A DNA stretch of 64,000 nt from Calothrix sp. FI2-JRJ7 (GCA_019359675.1 JAHHGX010000001.1:1-64000), one strand, 5' to 3'; positions 45,255 to 55,233 are shown, counted from the first letter of the stretch. Translations and numbers: made by a program. The notes: generated by a model from the letters alone, not told the origin.

Positions 45255-48200
45255 TTATGCGCTGAAGTATTTGGCTACTGGGTGATAAGTGATAATAGCT
45301 GTTGTACTTTGTTCTGGGTACAATTGCTCACTTTCATCGATGTGCATCTTAATACGTTCGGCGCCTAACAATTGAAGCTGTTTATACTGGTCTTGGATAT
45401 TAGGACAAGCTGGATAACCAAAGCTATACCGTGAACCTTGATATCTTTGTGCGAGCATATCGCGAATATTATCAGGCTCTTGTGCTGCAAACCCTAACTC
45501 ACGACGTATTCTAGCGTGTGACCATTCGGCTAATGCTTCTGCTATTTGCACTGCCATACCGTGGAAATACAGATAATCTGTGTATTGATTATCTTTATAT
45601 AGCTTTTGTGCAAACTCTGTTGCGATTTCTCCAACTGTCACGGCTTGCATCGGAAATACATCAATAATACCCGTTTCCTTGGGTGCAAAGAAGTCGGCTA
45701 TACATAAACGGCGCCCAGAACGTTGACGAGGAAATTCAAATTCGGCAACCTGTTGCCCATGATTATCTGGGTTGTATATATATAGTGTATTTCCTTCTGC
45801 ATTACAGGGGAAATAGCCATATAAAACCTGTGGGTGCAGCAAGCTCTCTTCAACGATGCGCGCTTTCCATTTTTCAAGGATAGGATAAACCTTCTCTTGT
45901 AGGAAAGCTTGATATTCTTCTTTGCTTTGTTCTTTAGGTTTGCGGAACTGCCATTGTCCTGCTACGAGTGCTTGTAAGTCTAGATGCCAGAATATTTCAT
46001 CCCAAGGAATATCACCATTTTGTAGTAGTTTTGTTCCCCAAAATGGTGGTGTGGGACGTTCGATGTTTATATCGACTGCTTCGGAACGACAGGTGTCTTT
46101 TTCTTTTGGTTCTTCGGGTTTTTTCTTGGCATCCTCTTCTTCTTTAAGCGCATTTCTGCCTACTTCGTTCTCGCTGGCATATTCTCCTAAGAACCCGTTA
46201 ATATCATCCCATTGTGTAGATGCTTTGGCGGGCATGAGTTTGTCCATGAAGTGCAGGTCAGAGAAAGCGTCTTTGCCGTATACGACTTTACCTTTATAGG
46301 CTTTTTGGCAGTCTTCGTAAACAAACTTGGGTGTTAAGGCGGCGCCTCCTAATATTACAGGTACAGTGATGCCTTTTTCATTGAATATTCCCAAGTTTTC
46401 TTTCATGAACGCCGTGGACTTAACGAGTAAGCCACTCATCGCGATACAATCGGCTTTGTATTTGTTGTATGCTTCGATGATATTCTCTACAGGTTGTTTA
46501 ATACCCAGGTTTATTACCCTGTAACCGTTGTTCGACAAGATAATATCTACTAGGTTTTTGCCGATGTCGTGAACGTCTCCTTTGACTGTGGCAATAATAA
46601 ACGTTCCTTTGCCACTGTTTGCATCCTCAGTTTCGCTTTTCTCCATGAATGGTTCCAGGAAAGCTACTGCTGACTTCATGGTTTCGGCGGATTGTAGTAC
46701 AAATGGTAGCTGCATTTGTCCGGAACCGAATAACTCACCTACTACTTTCATGCCGTCAAGCAAGAAAATATTGATAATGTCTAAAGCTGGGTGTTTTAAG
46801 AGTGCCTGTTTGAGAGCATCTTCTAAACCTATGCGCTCACCGTCAATAATATGACGTTTGAGACGCTCTTCAACTGGGAGATTTTCGTCAACACCTTTTT
46901 CGCGTTTGGTTGTTACCCCTTCAAATAAGGTAGTGAGTATTGTGAGAGGGTCATATACACAGATGTCATTTTCAAATTTGCGATTATCATAAATTAAATC
47001 GCGGCAAATTTCTTGATGCTTGGCTTCAATCTTCGCAAGCGGTAATATTTTATTGGGGCTGACAATTGCTCCATCCATTCCTACTTGCATTGCTTCATGT
47101 AGGAACATTGAGTTTAATACTATCCGCGCGGCTGGATTTAAACCGAAGGATATATTCGATACACCAAGCATAAAGTGACAACCAGGTAAATTCTCACGAA
47201 TTCTCTTAATTGCCTCTATTGTTGCCTTTCCGTTTTCTCTATCTTCTTCAATACCAGTAGAAACAGGTAGAGCTAAGGTATCAAAGAATATTTCGTGTGC
47301 AGGTATACCATATTCAATCACTGCACGATAGGCACGCTGGGCTATTTCAAATTTCTTATCAGCGGTGCGCGCCATTCCTTCTTCGTCAATTGTACCAATA
47401 ACTACTCCGGCGCCGTATTTCTTAGCGAGTTCCAATACTTTAAAGAATCTTTCTTCGCCGTCTTCGTAGTTGGTAGAGTTGAGAATGCACTTACCACCCG
47501 CAACTTTCAATCCTGACTCCATTTTTTCCCATTCGGTCGAGTCAAGCATTAAAGGCAAGTTTACATTATTAACAATGCGGGATACTAACTCGTGCATGTC
47601 GCGCACACCGTCGCGTCCTACATAGTCTACGTTAACATCCAGAATGTGGGCACCTTCTTTAACTTGTGCGCGTGCCATCGACACAAGTCCATCCCAGTCT
47701 TCTGCATTAAGCATTTCGCGGCATTTCTTAGAGCCGCTGGCGTTGAGCCTTTCTCCTACAATTAAGAAAGAATTATCTTGAGTGTAATTTTGTGTGCTGT
47801 ATATAGACGCTGCCGCAGGTTCTAAATGTGGATGACGTTCAGCAGGTTTAAGATATGAAGCTATTTCTGCAAGCTGTTGAATATGCGCCGGTCTTGTCCC
47901 ACAGCAACCCCCTATCACTTGGACACCCAGGTCTTCAACAAAATGCATTAATGACATCCGCAGTTCCATTGGCGTAAGCTTATAATGCGCTTGTCCACCA
48001 ACGTTTTCGGGTAAACCCGCGTTTGGCACACACGAAACTATAAACGGCGAATGCTCCGATAAATACTTGATGTGTGGTTTCATCAAGTCGGGGCCTGTCG
48101 CGCAGTTCAAACCAAGAATATCTATTTTATACGGTTCCAAAATAGTGACAACGGCATTAATTTCCGTTCCTACTAGCATTGTCCCCATTGTTTCCATCGT

Positions 48201-48785
48201 TACAGAAACCATTATCGGGCGCCTGTCACCTTTTTTGGCGAACACTTCTTCAACAGCATTAAGTGCAGCTTTAATTTGCAGCACGTCTTGGCATGTCTCA
48301 ATAATAAACAAATCTACACCACCATCCCAAAGCGCCGAAGCTTGTTGAGCAAAAGCATCTTTCATTATGTCGTAGTCGATATGTCCCAATGTTGGTAACT
48401 TAGTACCTGGGCCCATCGAACCAGCAACAAAACGAGGTTTCTCTGGTGTCGAATATTGCTCAGCACAACGTTTCGCTAGTTCTGCTGCCGTTTTGTTGAG
48501 GTAATAAACTTTATCTTCCAGGTTATACTCAGCAAGTACGGTAGATGTACCACCAAAAGTATCTGTTTCGATAACATCGGCGCCTGCTGCTAAAAAGTCA
48601 CGGTGAACTTTTGCCACCGCTTCGGGGTTCGTATGAACAAGGTACTCGTTACAGCCCTCGTACTCGGCGCCGCCAAAGTCATCAGCAGTAAGGTTTTGTG
48701 ATTGTAAGTTCGTACCCATCGCACCGTCAAACACTATGACCGGACGGTTGGGACTATGCAAGTGTTCGAGAAAGGAATTAGGCAT
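45255..48785 (-). CDS. metH: Cobalamin-dependent methionine synthase MetH
   Basis: The 1176-residue enzyme transfers the methyl of methyltetrahydrofolate to homocysteine. The homocysteine domain comes first, with zinc ligands Cys228 (LGLNCATG) and Cys294-Cys295 ([10 protein letters not shown]). The pterin-binding domain follows ([25 protein letters not shown]), then the B12 domain with [10 protein letters not shown], whose His is the lower Co ligand. The C-terminal part carries a reactivation-like domain with an acidic Lys/Glu-rich linker ([15 protein letters not shown]) between. The length is close to normal (about 1180-1230). No cobalamin riboswitch was recognised in the 320 bp upstream. 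It is monocistronic. Confidence 0.97.
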   Translation of the reverse strand: MPNSFLEHLHSPNRPVIVFDGAMGTNLQSQNLTADDFGGAEYEGCNEYLVHTNPEAVAKVHRDFLAAGADVIETDTFGGTSTVLAEYNLEDKVYYLNKTAAELAKRCAEQYSTPEKPRFVAGSMGPGTKLPTLGHIDYDIMKDAFAQQASALWDGGVDLFIIETCQDVLQIKAALNAVEEVFAKKGDRRPIMVSVTMETMGTMLVGTEINAVVTILEPYKIDILGLNCATGPDLMKPHIKYLSEHSPFIVSCVPNAGLPENVGGQAHYKLTPMELRMSLMHFVEDLGVQVIGGCCGTRPAHIQQLAEIASYLKPAERHPHLEPAAASIYSTQNYTQDNSFLIVGERLNASGSKKCREMLNAEDWDGLVSMARAQVKEGAHILDVNVDYVGRDGVRDMHELVSRIVNNVNLPLMLDSTEWEKMESGLKVAGGKCILNSTNYEDGEERFFKVLELAKKYGAGVVIGTIDEEGMARTADKKFEIAQRAYRAVIEYGIPAHEIFFDTLALPVSTGIEEDRENGKATIEAIKRIRENLPGCHFMLGVSNISFGLNPAARIVLNSMFLHEAMQVGMDGAIVSPNKILPLAKIEAKHQEICRDLIYDNRKFENDICVYDPLTILTTLFEGVTTKREKGVDENLPVEERLKRHIIDGERIGLEDALKQALLKHPALDIINIFLLDGMKVVGELFGSGQMQLPFVLQSAETMKSAVAFLEPFMEKSETEDANSGKGTFIIATVKGDVHDIGKNLVDIILSNNGYRVINLGIKQPVENIIEAYNKYKADCIAMSGLLVKSTAFMKENLGIFNEKGITVPVILGGAALTPKFVYEDCQKAYKGKVVYGKDAFSDLHFMDKLMPAKASTQWDDINGFLGEYASENEVGRNALKEEEDAKKKPEEPKEKDTCRSEAVDINIERPTPPFWGTKLLQNGDIPWDEIFWHLDLQALVAGQWQFRKPKEQSKEEYQAFLQEKVYPILEKWKARIVEESLLHPQVLYGYFPCNAEGNTLYIYNPDNHGQQVAEFEFPRQRSGRRLCIADFFAPKETGIIDVFPMQAVTVGEIATEFAQKLYKDNQYTDYLYFHGMAVQIAEALAEWSHARIRRELGFAAQEPDNIRDMLAQRYQGSRYSFGYPACPNIQDQYKQLQLLGAERIKMHIDESEQLYPEQSTTAIITYHPVAKYFSA

Positions 48786-49107
48786 ACTTTCAAACTAAAT
48801 TGAGTTATTGTGGTTTAGTTCCACTTTATTTAATATTCTCCTAAATTTTTAGGGTTTTTGAGTAACTGAATTTCTACTGAAATGTTTAAAGATTTTGCTT
48901 GCCCAACAATTATATTTATCCGTCTAAATACTGATATCCCAAAAAAAAGTATTATAAGCTACATTTTCTCGTAGGTTGGGTGGAGGAACGTAACCCAACC
49001 CAACCCATAAATAACTTAACTAATTTATTTGCTTGTATATAAGTTGCCTATTTATAACTAAGGCTTGATACTAAAATTACATAGAGTAGCATAGGTAATT
49101 ATTAGAA
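48786..49107. other. Divergent intergenic region metH / amidase
   Basis: It holds the second GTAGGTTGGGT repeat copy (48971-49007) and otherwise AT-rich DNA. I looked for a cobalamin or SAM riboswitch upstream of metH and saw no conserved core. Confidence 0.5.
48971..49007. repeat. Dispersed GTAGGTTGGGT repeat, copy 2
   Basis: GTAGGTTGGGTGG...AACCCAACCCAAC, related to 6741-6772, lies in the divergent region. Confidence 0.65.
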
Positions 49108-50082
49108 ATGCGAGATAGCGCTTGGATAACTAGAATGCTGGCTATTTCTTTAGTAGTCTTGGGTGTGATTGTGTTTTTTATCGGCAGCAAAGACGTATCT
49201 AGTTCAGATAAGCTAGGTAATTCTGATTCTAGTTCGGAACAGTCAGCTTGGAGTCCAGCCAAGGTGCAGTATCAATCTGATCTTAAACCACCTGCCGCGC
49301 TTTCACCGAATAAACCTGTAAATAATCAAGCTGCACAAGCTAAAGTGGCGCCTGTGCCAACAACTCCTGTACCAACAACTCCTGTACCAACAACTCCTGT
49401 ACCAACAACTCCTGCACAGACTGCACCAAAAAAGACCCCAGCTAGCAAACAGCCACTTAAACGCACGTTCACCACTACTTATGCATTTAAAAGTTACACA
49501 CCTAAATATGTAGTTGCCTGGGCAGACCCAAGTAATTATGGGGATAGGTTCGCTACTGATGTTTATGGTACTCCTGTTAACAATCCACCAATTATAGTTC
49601 TCCACGAAACTACAAATTCTGCACAAAGCGCTGTTAATACGTTTAGAAGCAATAATTCACAGGACGAAAACAGACAAGTTAGCTACCATACTTTAATCGC
49701 ACGCAATGGGTTAGTTGTTTATCTCGTTCCGCCAGATAAACGTGCGTTCGGCGCCGGCAACTCGGTATTCGATGGTCTTAATGGTCCGGAAACAGTACAA
49801 ACTAACCCAACTTTAAATCCTTCTGTCAATAACTTTGCTTATCATGTTTCGTTAGAGACACCACCCGATGCATGGGATAAAAATGTGTCTAGTCATAGCG
49901 GTTATACAGATGAGCAGTATAATTCGTTAGCTTGGTTAGTAGCGCAAAGCGATGTTCCTGATGAACGCATTACTACTCACCGTGCGGTTGACCGTTCGGC
50001 ACAAAGAATTGACCCCGTAAGTTTTGATTTTGATAAGTTTTATAGTATATTACACTCTTTTAGAGAAATTGCTATTAATTAA
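49108..50082 (+). CDS. N-acetylmuramoyl-L-alanine amidase (Amidase_2), membrane-anchored
   Basis: The 324-residue protein has one N-terminal membrane helix (MLAISLVVLGVIVFFIG, residues about 9-26), acting as a signal anchor. A Pro/Thr linker follows, including four tandem VPTTP units encoded by 15-bp repeats, then an amidase_2 domain. Zinc ligands are plausible in IIVLHETTN (His), VSYHTLIARNG and ITTHRAVDRS (His/Asp). The enzyme cleaves the amide between muramic acid and peptide. It would act in the periplasm. Its stop codon abuts the stop of the AIM24/WD40 pseudogene on the other strand. Confidence 0.88.
   Translation: MRDSAWITRMLAISLVVLGVIVFFIGSKDVSSSDKLGNSDSSSEQSAWSPAKVQYQSDLKPPAALSPNKPVNNQAAQAKVAPVPTTPVPTTPVPTTPVPTTPAQTAPKKTPASKQPLKRTFTTTYAFKSYTPKYVVAWADPSNYGDRFATDVYGTPVNNPPIIVLHETTNSAQSAVNTFRSNNSQDENRQVSYHTLIARNGLVVYLVPPDKRAFGAGNSVFDGLNGPETVQTNPTLNPSVNNFAYHVSLETPPDAWDKNVSSHSGYTDEQYNSLAWLVAQSDVPDERITTHRAVDRSAQRIDPVSFDFDKFYSILHSFREIAIN
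49351..49410 (+). repeat. Four 15-bp tandem repeats in the amidase linker
   Basis: Units of CCTGT(G/A)CCAACAACT follow one another four times in frame and encode PVPTT repeats. The copies are nearly identical, so copy number probably varies between strains. Confidence 0.85.
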
Positions 50083-50752
50083 TTATATGGGACGGGCAGG
50101 GATGCTCATTCCACAAGAGTAATCAAAATGTTTTTGATGTGATTTAATTAGTTTCCATAGCTTGATTTGATTATCTTTACTACTGCTTGCTATTAATTGT
50201 CCGTCTTGGCTAAAAATAATTGAGTTTATACTATCTGTATAATTATCAATGGTTAGTAGTAAGTTAGATGAATCGACACTCCAAAGCTTAATTTGGGATT
50301 GACTTGCTATGGCGACGAGTTTCGCATCTACGCTAAAGCAAATACAGTTAACAGATGTTTTATGTCCAATAATATTAAAAACAGGTTGAAAAGTTTCTAA
50401 ATTCCAAAATCTGATTGTGCTATCTTGATTTGCTGTGGTGATTTGTTTATTATCAGGACTGAAGGCAAAAGTATTTATATTATCTCCGGCGCCGAGCGTG
50501 AAAATGCGATGTTTTCTGGACTGTGCACTTCGCTGATAAAGATTTGTAACCCTGCGTTCAGGACGTTTTACGGCCTTTTAGTCCTTTCATTCCTAGGCGC
50601 ACATTTGGCTGCTTCCAGAGTAAAATGTGATGTTCAAAGTAAACTGACTGCTGTTGTCCTAGTTGAACATCAACAATAGGTGCTACTTCGCCTTTAATTT
50701 TTAAGCTTAAGTCACCTGAACGGAAAGAAGATTGAGGTTTTATACTGCTCAT
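50083..50752 (-). pseudogene. Chimeric pseudogene: AIM24 N-terminus joined to WD40 repeats
   Basis: The 5' part starts MSSIKPQSSFRSGDLSLKIK and has SVYFEHHILLWKQPNVRLGMKGLKG, the N-terminus of an AIM24 family protein. One base is lost near 50586, after which another frame reads IFISEVHSPENIAFSRSAP, still AIM24. At a GGCGCC (50488-50493) the similarity changes to WD40 repeats in a further frame: NINTFAFSPDNKQITTANQD, then LWSVDSSN and DGQLIASSSKDNQIKLWKL. The last residues (SCGMSIPARPI) come from a GGGCAGGGATGC repeat. So two gene remnants were fused. It cannot make an intact protein. Confidence 0.8.
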
Positions 50753-51265
50753 AATATTATTTACGCTTATTTATACTGCTTATTATATTTTACAGCAGAT
50801 TGCGAGTAAATGAGGTACACCAATATTTGTCGTATAAATAGGTAAAATAGAAACTCTACCTAATTTGATTAATTACTAACATTTTAGACATTTTTCAATT
50901 ACTGTACCTCACCAACCTGCAATCTGCTGTAGTTAAAATTTTCAAGAGACTATACTTAAGGAGTATATACATTGGGTGATTATATTTTTACCCATTACTT
51001 TAGTCATACTTAAATCGTGACTTTTTATTCATGGTATTTATAAAATCAATGTTCTACAGTAAAAGTGCCTGAGAGAAACATGCTTCCTGTAAGCTTTAAT
51101 AAGGCTTCTGGGTTTACGAAAGTTAACAATCAGATGCAGTGTAATACTCTAAGACCATATATTTAATTTTATTGTGTTATCAAGTGCATAAACCATATAT
51201 CTGATGTGTATAAGTAAATATTGCTGTTTTAAAGGTTTAAATTTATTAATGAGGTAATTTAGTTT
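50753..51265. other. Intergenic region with a MITE
   Basis: The 513-bp region holds the MITE at 50793-50929 and the leader of the Arg-rich secreted protein. I saw no frame worth calling. Confidence 0.5.
50793..50929. mobile_element. MITE with terminal inverted repeats and TA duplication
   Basis: The ends CAGCAGATTGC...GAGGTACA (left) and TGTACCTCACC...GCAATCTGCTG (right) are imperfect inverted repeats of about 27 bases, with at least 11 perfect bases at the tips. Both ends are bordered by TA, the target duplication of IS630/Tc1-type transposases. The 137-bp element encodes no protein. The parent element is not in the window. Confidence 0.7.
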
Positions 51266-51529
51266 ATGAAACGTGTAATTGCAGCAGTTCTTCTTGCACT
51301 TCCACTTACTACACTAGCATTTGCCGCAAAACCAGCAGCAGCAGAAACTTACCGACAAGAACGTCGTGAAATTCGGCGTGAAGGAGCTACGAAGCGTGCA
51401 GAAATTCGTCGTGAACAAGCTCGTCATCTTGCGGAAATTCGTCGCGAACAAGCTCGTCGTCGTGCGGAAGCTCGCCGTGAAAACGACACAAGAGTTTGGG
51501 TTAACGGTCGTTGGGTTTATCGTCGTTAA
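51266..51529 (+). CDS. Secreted arginine-rich helical protein
   Basis: The 87-residue protein has a Sec signal: MKRVIAAVLLALPLTTLAFA with a cut near AAKPAAA-ET. The mature part is very basic and repetitive, with units like RREQARHLAEI and RREQARRRAEA, probably one long amphipathic helix. It closes with VWVNGRWVYRR. The closing W-x-NGRW-x-YRR pattern occurs in small periplasmic cyanobacterial proteins, but I know no function. A GAGG ribosome binding site lies about 12 bases before the ATG. It has no operon partner. Confidence 0.7.
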   Translation: MKRVIAAVLLALPLTTLAFAAKPAAAETYRQERREIRREGATKRAEIRREQARHLAEIRREQARRRAEARRENDTRVWVNGRWVYRR

Positions 51530-51610
51530 AGAAAAGCTTTGCTGAAGATTACGAGCATCTCAGGTGTTGAATATTTACATTGTCCCATTTGTGCTGTAAG
51601 TATTCGACAA

Positions 51611-52032
51611 TCAGGCGCCGATGGGACGTAGGTTTTGACATACTAAAATGGCACGATGACATGTCATTGGGTCTTTTTCGGCACACATTAAGGCCTTTTG
51701 GGCGCCTTTGAGCAAACGTTGTACACCAATGCCAAACTCTTCGGTTGCTGCAATTCTTTCGTATAAAGCTTTACCATCTACATAACAGTTAGGGTTACTT
51801 GACAAACAGCGCCTAACTCTTTAACTAGAAAAACGTAGTAAATACCTGCTTCGACCAAAGTAGCTTTGAGAGCAGCTTGGCTAAATTGGGGGTTTTGACG
51901 ACTATAGGGATGCGAACGCACGTCCGCAATGGCTGTTACTTCGTGTTGCTTGAGTAATTGAATAAAAGCTTCGCTACTATGGTTTGAGTGACCAATCGTA
52001 AATAATTCTTTATGGTTATTCATGGTATGCAA
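51611..52032 (-). pseudogene. Frameshifted DUF488 protein
   Basis: The first frame starts MHTMNNHKELFTIGHSNHSS and reads AIADVRSHPYSRQNPQFS to KELGA, a typical DUF488 N-terminus. One base is missing near 51796-51804. The second frame continues SNPNCYVDGKALYERIAATE, then MCAEKDPMTCHRAILVCQNLR and stops after PIGA. DUF488 members are small, possibly nucleic-acid-linked proteins of unknown reaction. Beyond the stop another frame reads HRRLIVEYLQHKW, like a second DUF488 tail, down to about 51549. That tail is less certain. The gene is probably dead. Confidence 0.75.
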
Positions 52033-52159
52033 ACTTTTTGTTTACGATTTTACTCGCTCAACGAATAAAAAATCCTGAATAGCTTGGGAATGTGGGCAAG
52101 TTTGTTATACATTAAGTTATGTGTAAATTATTAACGATATCACCTGATTGGAGAAGCAC

Positions 52160-52489
52160 ATGAGTACGGGTGTAATTACTATCACTGATACTGAGTTTGA
52201 AACAGAAGTTTTGAAATCTGAGCAGCCCGTATTACTTTACTTCTGGGCTTCTTGGTGCGGTCCTTGCAAGTTAATGACTATGACGGTGAACAATGCCGCC
52301 AATACTTATGGCGACCGTCTGAAAGTAGTTAAAATGGAAGTTGACCCTAATCCTACTACTGTCAAGCAGTACCAAGTTGAAGGTGTACCTGCCTTTCGCA
52401 TAGTTCAAGATGGTCAACTTTTAGCTGCTACTGAAGGCGCCATTGGTAAAGATAAGCTGTTTAACTTCATTGATAGTCATCTAAATTAG
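52160..52489 (+). CDS. Thioredoxin
   Basis: The 109-residue protein has the classical active site FWASWCGPCKLM near residue 31 and the cis-Pro segment VEGVPAFRIVQDG near 73. It is a soluble dithiol-disulfide reductase. I chose the ATG at 52160-52162, which has a GGAGA ribosome binding site eight to ten bases upstream; the frame is open to a TTG 12 bases earlier. An inverted repeat of AGAAACCGGGCTT follows the stop and probably ends the transcript. Which thioredoxin class (m, x, y) it is cannot be settled by eye. Confidence 0.9.
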   Translation: MSTGVITITDTEFETEVLKSEQPVLLYFWASWCGPCKLMTMTVNNAANTYGDRLKVVKMEVDPNPTTVKQYQVEGVPAFRIVQDGQLLAATEGAIGKDKLFNFIDSHLN

Positions 52490-52495
52490 CTTGCG

Positions 52496-52560
52496 AGAAA
52501 CCGGGCTTGTTTAGGGAAATTAAGGTTAAGAGCAAATATTTCTCTAGAAGCCCGGTTTCT
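52496..52560 (+). terminator. AGAAACCGGGCTT inverted repeat after thioredoxin
   Basis: A perfect 13-base arm pair AGAAACCGGGCTT / AAGCCCGGTTTCT encloses 39 bases. It lies between thioredoxin and the aminotransferase. It belongs to the AGAAACCGGGTTTCT repeat group and may serve as terminator. Confidence 0.6.
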
Positions 52561-52585
52561 ATGATGCATAATATAGTTGAATGTT

Positions 52586-53767
52586 ATGCAAGATACCGAA
52601 ATGCAATTTGCTAAACGTCTACAACCTCTGCAAAGTAATGTGTTTGCGGATATGGATACTGCCAAAACCAAAGCTTTGGCGGCATCTAAAGAGTTGATTG
52701 ATTTGTCGCTGGGTTCTTCTGACCTAGCGGCACAACCACATGTTATTGATGCTATTGCAAAATCATTAGATGACCCATCAACTCATGGTTACTTACTTTT
52801 TGGCGCCACGATAGCATTTCGTACTGCTGCGGCAACTTGGTATGAGCAAAAGTTCGGTATTTCCATCGACCCGGAAACTGAAGTATTACCTTTAATTGGT
52901 TCACAGGAAGGAACCGCTCATTTACCTTTGGCAATTCTTAACCCTGGTGATTACGCTTTATTGTTAGACCCTGGTTATCCTTCTCATGCAGGTGGAGTCT
53001 ATTTAGCTTCAGGATTAATTTATCCAATGCCACTGCGTGCGGAAAATGAATTTTTACCTATATTTAGCGATATTCCCGTCGATGTCCTAAATAAATCGCG
53101 GATGATGGTGTTAAGTTATCCACATAATCCAACCGCAGCAACCGCATCTCTATCATTCTTTAAAGAAGCAGTTGCCTTCTGCCAACAGCATAATATTGTT
53201 CTCGTTCATGATTTTCCCTACGTTGATTTAATATTCCCTAACGAAACAGCCCCATCAATATTTCAAGCTGACCCAGAAAAAAGCGTTTCGATTGAATTTT
53301 TTACGCTCTCGAAGTCTTATAATATGGGCGGTTTCCGTATTGGCTTCGCTATTGGCAACGCGGACTTAATTCGTGCGTTGCGTCAAGTCAAAGCTGCCGT
53401 TGACTTTAACCAGTATCGAGGAATTTTAAACGGCGCCGTTGCTGCTTTGACTGGCCCCCAAACAGGAGTAGAGACTGCTGTCGCAACTTTTAAAAGGCGC
53501 CGTGATGCTTTTATTGGTGCTTTAGATAACATTGGTTGGCATGTACCAACACCCCAAGCAACAATGTATGTCTGGGCAAAACTGCCTCCTGCTTGGCGCC
53601 ATAACTCAATCGAATTTTGCACAAAACTTGTCCAAGAAACAGGTGTAGCTGCATCACCAGGTGCAGGTTTTGGTAAGTCAGGAGAAGGTTATGTCCGTTT
53701 TGCGCTTGTTCGGGAACCTCTAATTTTGGAAATAGCGGTTCAACGTATAGCCGAATTTCTAAAGTAA
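52586..53767 (+). CDS. Class I/II PLP-dependent aminotransferase
   Basis: The 393-residue protein has fold type I motifs: GSQEGTAHLPLAILNPGD near residue 105, the PLP ring contact SYPHNPTAATAS near 180, VHDFPYVDLIF near 210 with the Asp-Tyr pair, and the Schiff-base Lys in FFTLSKSYNMGGFRIGF near 245. It resembles LL-diaminopimelate aminotransferase-like and related acid aminotransferases used by cyanobacteria, but the donor cannot be fixed. I chose the ATG at 52586 (MQDTEMQF); a TTG nine bases upstream is also in frame. It stands alone. Confidence 0.9.
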   Translation: MQDTEMQFAKRLQPLQSNVFADMDTAKTKALAASKELIDLSLGSSDLAAQPHVIDAIAKSLDDPSTHGYLLFGATIAFRTAAATWYEQKFGISIDPETEVLPLIGSQEGTAHLPLAILNPGDYALLLDPGYPSHAGGVYLASGLIYPMPLRAENEFLPIFSDIPVDVLNKSRMMVLSYPHNPTAATASLSFFKEAVAFCQQHNIVLVHDFPYVDLIFPNETAPSIFQADPEKSVSIEFFTLSKSYNMGGFRIGFAIGNADLIRALRQVKAAVDFNQYRGILNGAVAALTGPQTGVETAVATFKRRRDAFIGALDNIGWHVPTPQATMYVWAKLPPAWRHNSIEFCTKLVQETGVAASPGAGFGKSGEGYVRFALVREPLILEIAVQRIAEFLK

Positions 53768-53885
53768 ATTTACTAATACTTTATTAGGAATTAACAATAA
53801 GTTTATAAAGATTACCTAAAATTTCAGTATTCCCAAGCTAGACTACAGAGGGATTACTGAATATTATCGTATTATATTAAACCAA

Positions 53886-53900
53886 AGAAACCGGGTTTCT
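53886..53900. repeat. AGAAACCGGGTTTCT palindrome
   Basis: A single palindromic copy lies 20 bases before the PEP-CTERM gene start, within its leader. Confidence 0.6.
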
Positions 53901-53919
53901 ATAGCTAACCTAATTGCTT

Positions 53920-54447
53920 ATGAGAAATTTAAGTACAATTTTTACAACAAGTATTAACCTAGTTGTAGTTTTAATATTGGGTAGTTTTTCTTTACCTGCC
54001 CAAGCAACATCGTTAAAAAATGGTTCATTTACAGAACAATTAAAACTGAATAATAATGAAAAAAATAATATAAGCCTAAATACTCAACTTGATGACATAG
54101 TGCCTTTTGGCTCAAACTTATTTGGTAAAAACCCTCAAAATAAGAATGAACTTGAATCTCGCTTACTTGCAGAAGCGAAAGATACCATCAATGAAGTCAG
54201 AGAAGCAAATAAAGTTATCCAAGAAGACATCAGTGGTAAAACTGTATATCTTTATAAGCTAGAAACGATAAAGCCTGTTGCGCTTAGTAATAATACAAAT
54301 ATTTCAGAAGCGAACCAAATTAGTTGGAAATTACAAGCACCAAAACGAACAAGAAAAGTACCAGAACCTTCTACTGGTGTTGGTTTAGTATTAGCATTCA
54401 TTGCTTTTGCTGCACGATGTCCGTTGAAACAGGTACAGAAATTTTAG
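53920..54447 (+). CDS. PEP-CTERM sorting-domain protein
   Basis: The 175-residue protein has a Sec signal peptide (INLVVVLILGSFSLPAQA, cut near residue 32) and a C-terminal sorting signal: VPEPSTGVGLVLAFIAFAARC, the PEP motif followed by a hydrophobic helix and a basic end. Such proteins are processed by exosortase in organisms making exopolysaccharide. The middle part is Asn-rich and has no known domain (EAKDTINEVREANKVIQED). I chose ATG at 53920; the frame is open to a TTG six bases earlier. No exosortase gene is in the window. Function unknown. Confidence 0.85.
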   Translation: MRNLSTIFTTSINLVVVLILGSFSLPAQATSLKNGSFTEQLKLNNNEKNNISLNTQLDDIVPFGSNLFGKNPQNKNELESRLLAEAKDTINEVREANKVIQEDISGKTVYLYKLETIKPVALSNNTNISEANQISWKLQAPKRTRKVPEPSTGVGLVLAFIAFAARCPLKQVQKF

Positions 54448-54789
54448 CTGTAAATATTTAGGGCAAGGCACCAATACAAAAGAATAATTATAAGATATTC
54501 TTATAGTAAATCTGGTTTTCTAGAAAAATGGATTGATCTTTTTTGTGGTGAGCAATGATACTTGTCAACAGCCTTCTGTGCTTGGATAGTAAGTTAATGT
54601 AGAAACTTTGCTTAAATTTAAAAATTGAGTTAATATTGGTTAGCATAGATAATTTTATATGCAAATTGTTGTCATTACTTCAGGCTGCATGAAATAAATA
54701 ACTAAATCTAAGAAATTCAACGAGTTTTGTGCAGTTATATTTGAGTCCAGTAGTTATCGTTGAGTTTTTACCTAATTGAATAGGGAGAA
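54448..54789. other. Intergenic region without a supported gene
   Basis: This 342-bp AT-rich stretch between the PEP-CTERM gene and the response regulator holds no coding frame, hairpin or repeat worth naming. It must contain the regulator's promoter. Confidence 0.5.
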
Positions 54790-55212
54790 ATGACAGCGCA
54801 ATTACTTGAAACTAAACAAAAATACGAGTCATATCCTTCTAGACGTATTCTGTTGATAGAAGATAACGATATGAATCGAATGTTGCTAAGTGATTATTTA
54901 GCTTATTTTAATTACGATGTTATTGGTCTGCCTGAAGCATCAGAATTTTTTTCAACAGTCGAGCGATTTAAACCAGAATTGATTCTTTTAGATTTAAAGT
55001 TGCCAAATGTTGATGGTTACTCAATTTTAACACAAATAAAGCAGAAGCCGAAGTATTCAAAAATACCTATTATCGTTGTTTCAGCTTTTGCATTTAAAGC
55101 TGACCAAGATAAGGCGATGAAATTAGGCGCCTGTCGTTACTTCGTAAAGCCAGTGAATCTTAACGAACTAGTGGCAGCAATTGAAGAGGAGTTAGCTTGT
55201 GACTCAAATTAG
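54790..55212 (+). CDS. Single-domain response regulator (CheY-like)
   Basis: The 140-residue protein is a lone receiver domain. ILLIEDNDMNRML has the acidic pair, LILLDLKLPNVDG the phospho-acceptor Asp (near residue 69), IIVVSAFAFKADQDKAMKLG the Thr/Ser switch, and YFVKPVN the invariant Lys. There is no output domain. A GGGAG ribosome binding site precedes the ATG. It is followed by the converging small gene at 55234. No histidine kinase is adjacent, so it acts in a phosphorelay or by protein contact. Confidence 0.93.
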   Translation: MTAQLLETKQKYESYPSRRILLIEDNDMNRMLLSDYLAYFNYDVIGLPEASEFFSTVERFKPELILLDLKLPNVDGYSILTQIKQKPKYSKIPIIVVSAFAFKADQDKAMKLGACRYFVKPVNLNELVAAIEEELACDSN

Positions 55213-55233
55213 TATAGTTAATTTCTCTCATTA

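Noticed and set aside
48786-49107. Possible cobalamin riboswitch upstream of metH
   Set aside because: I searched for the conserved B12-box core and saw no match.
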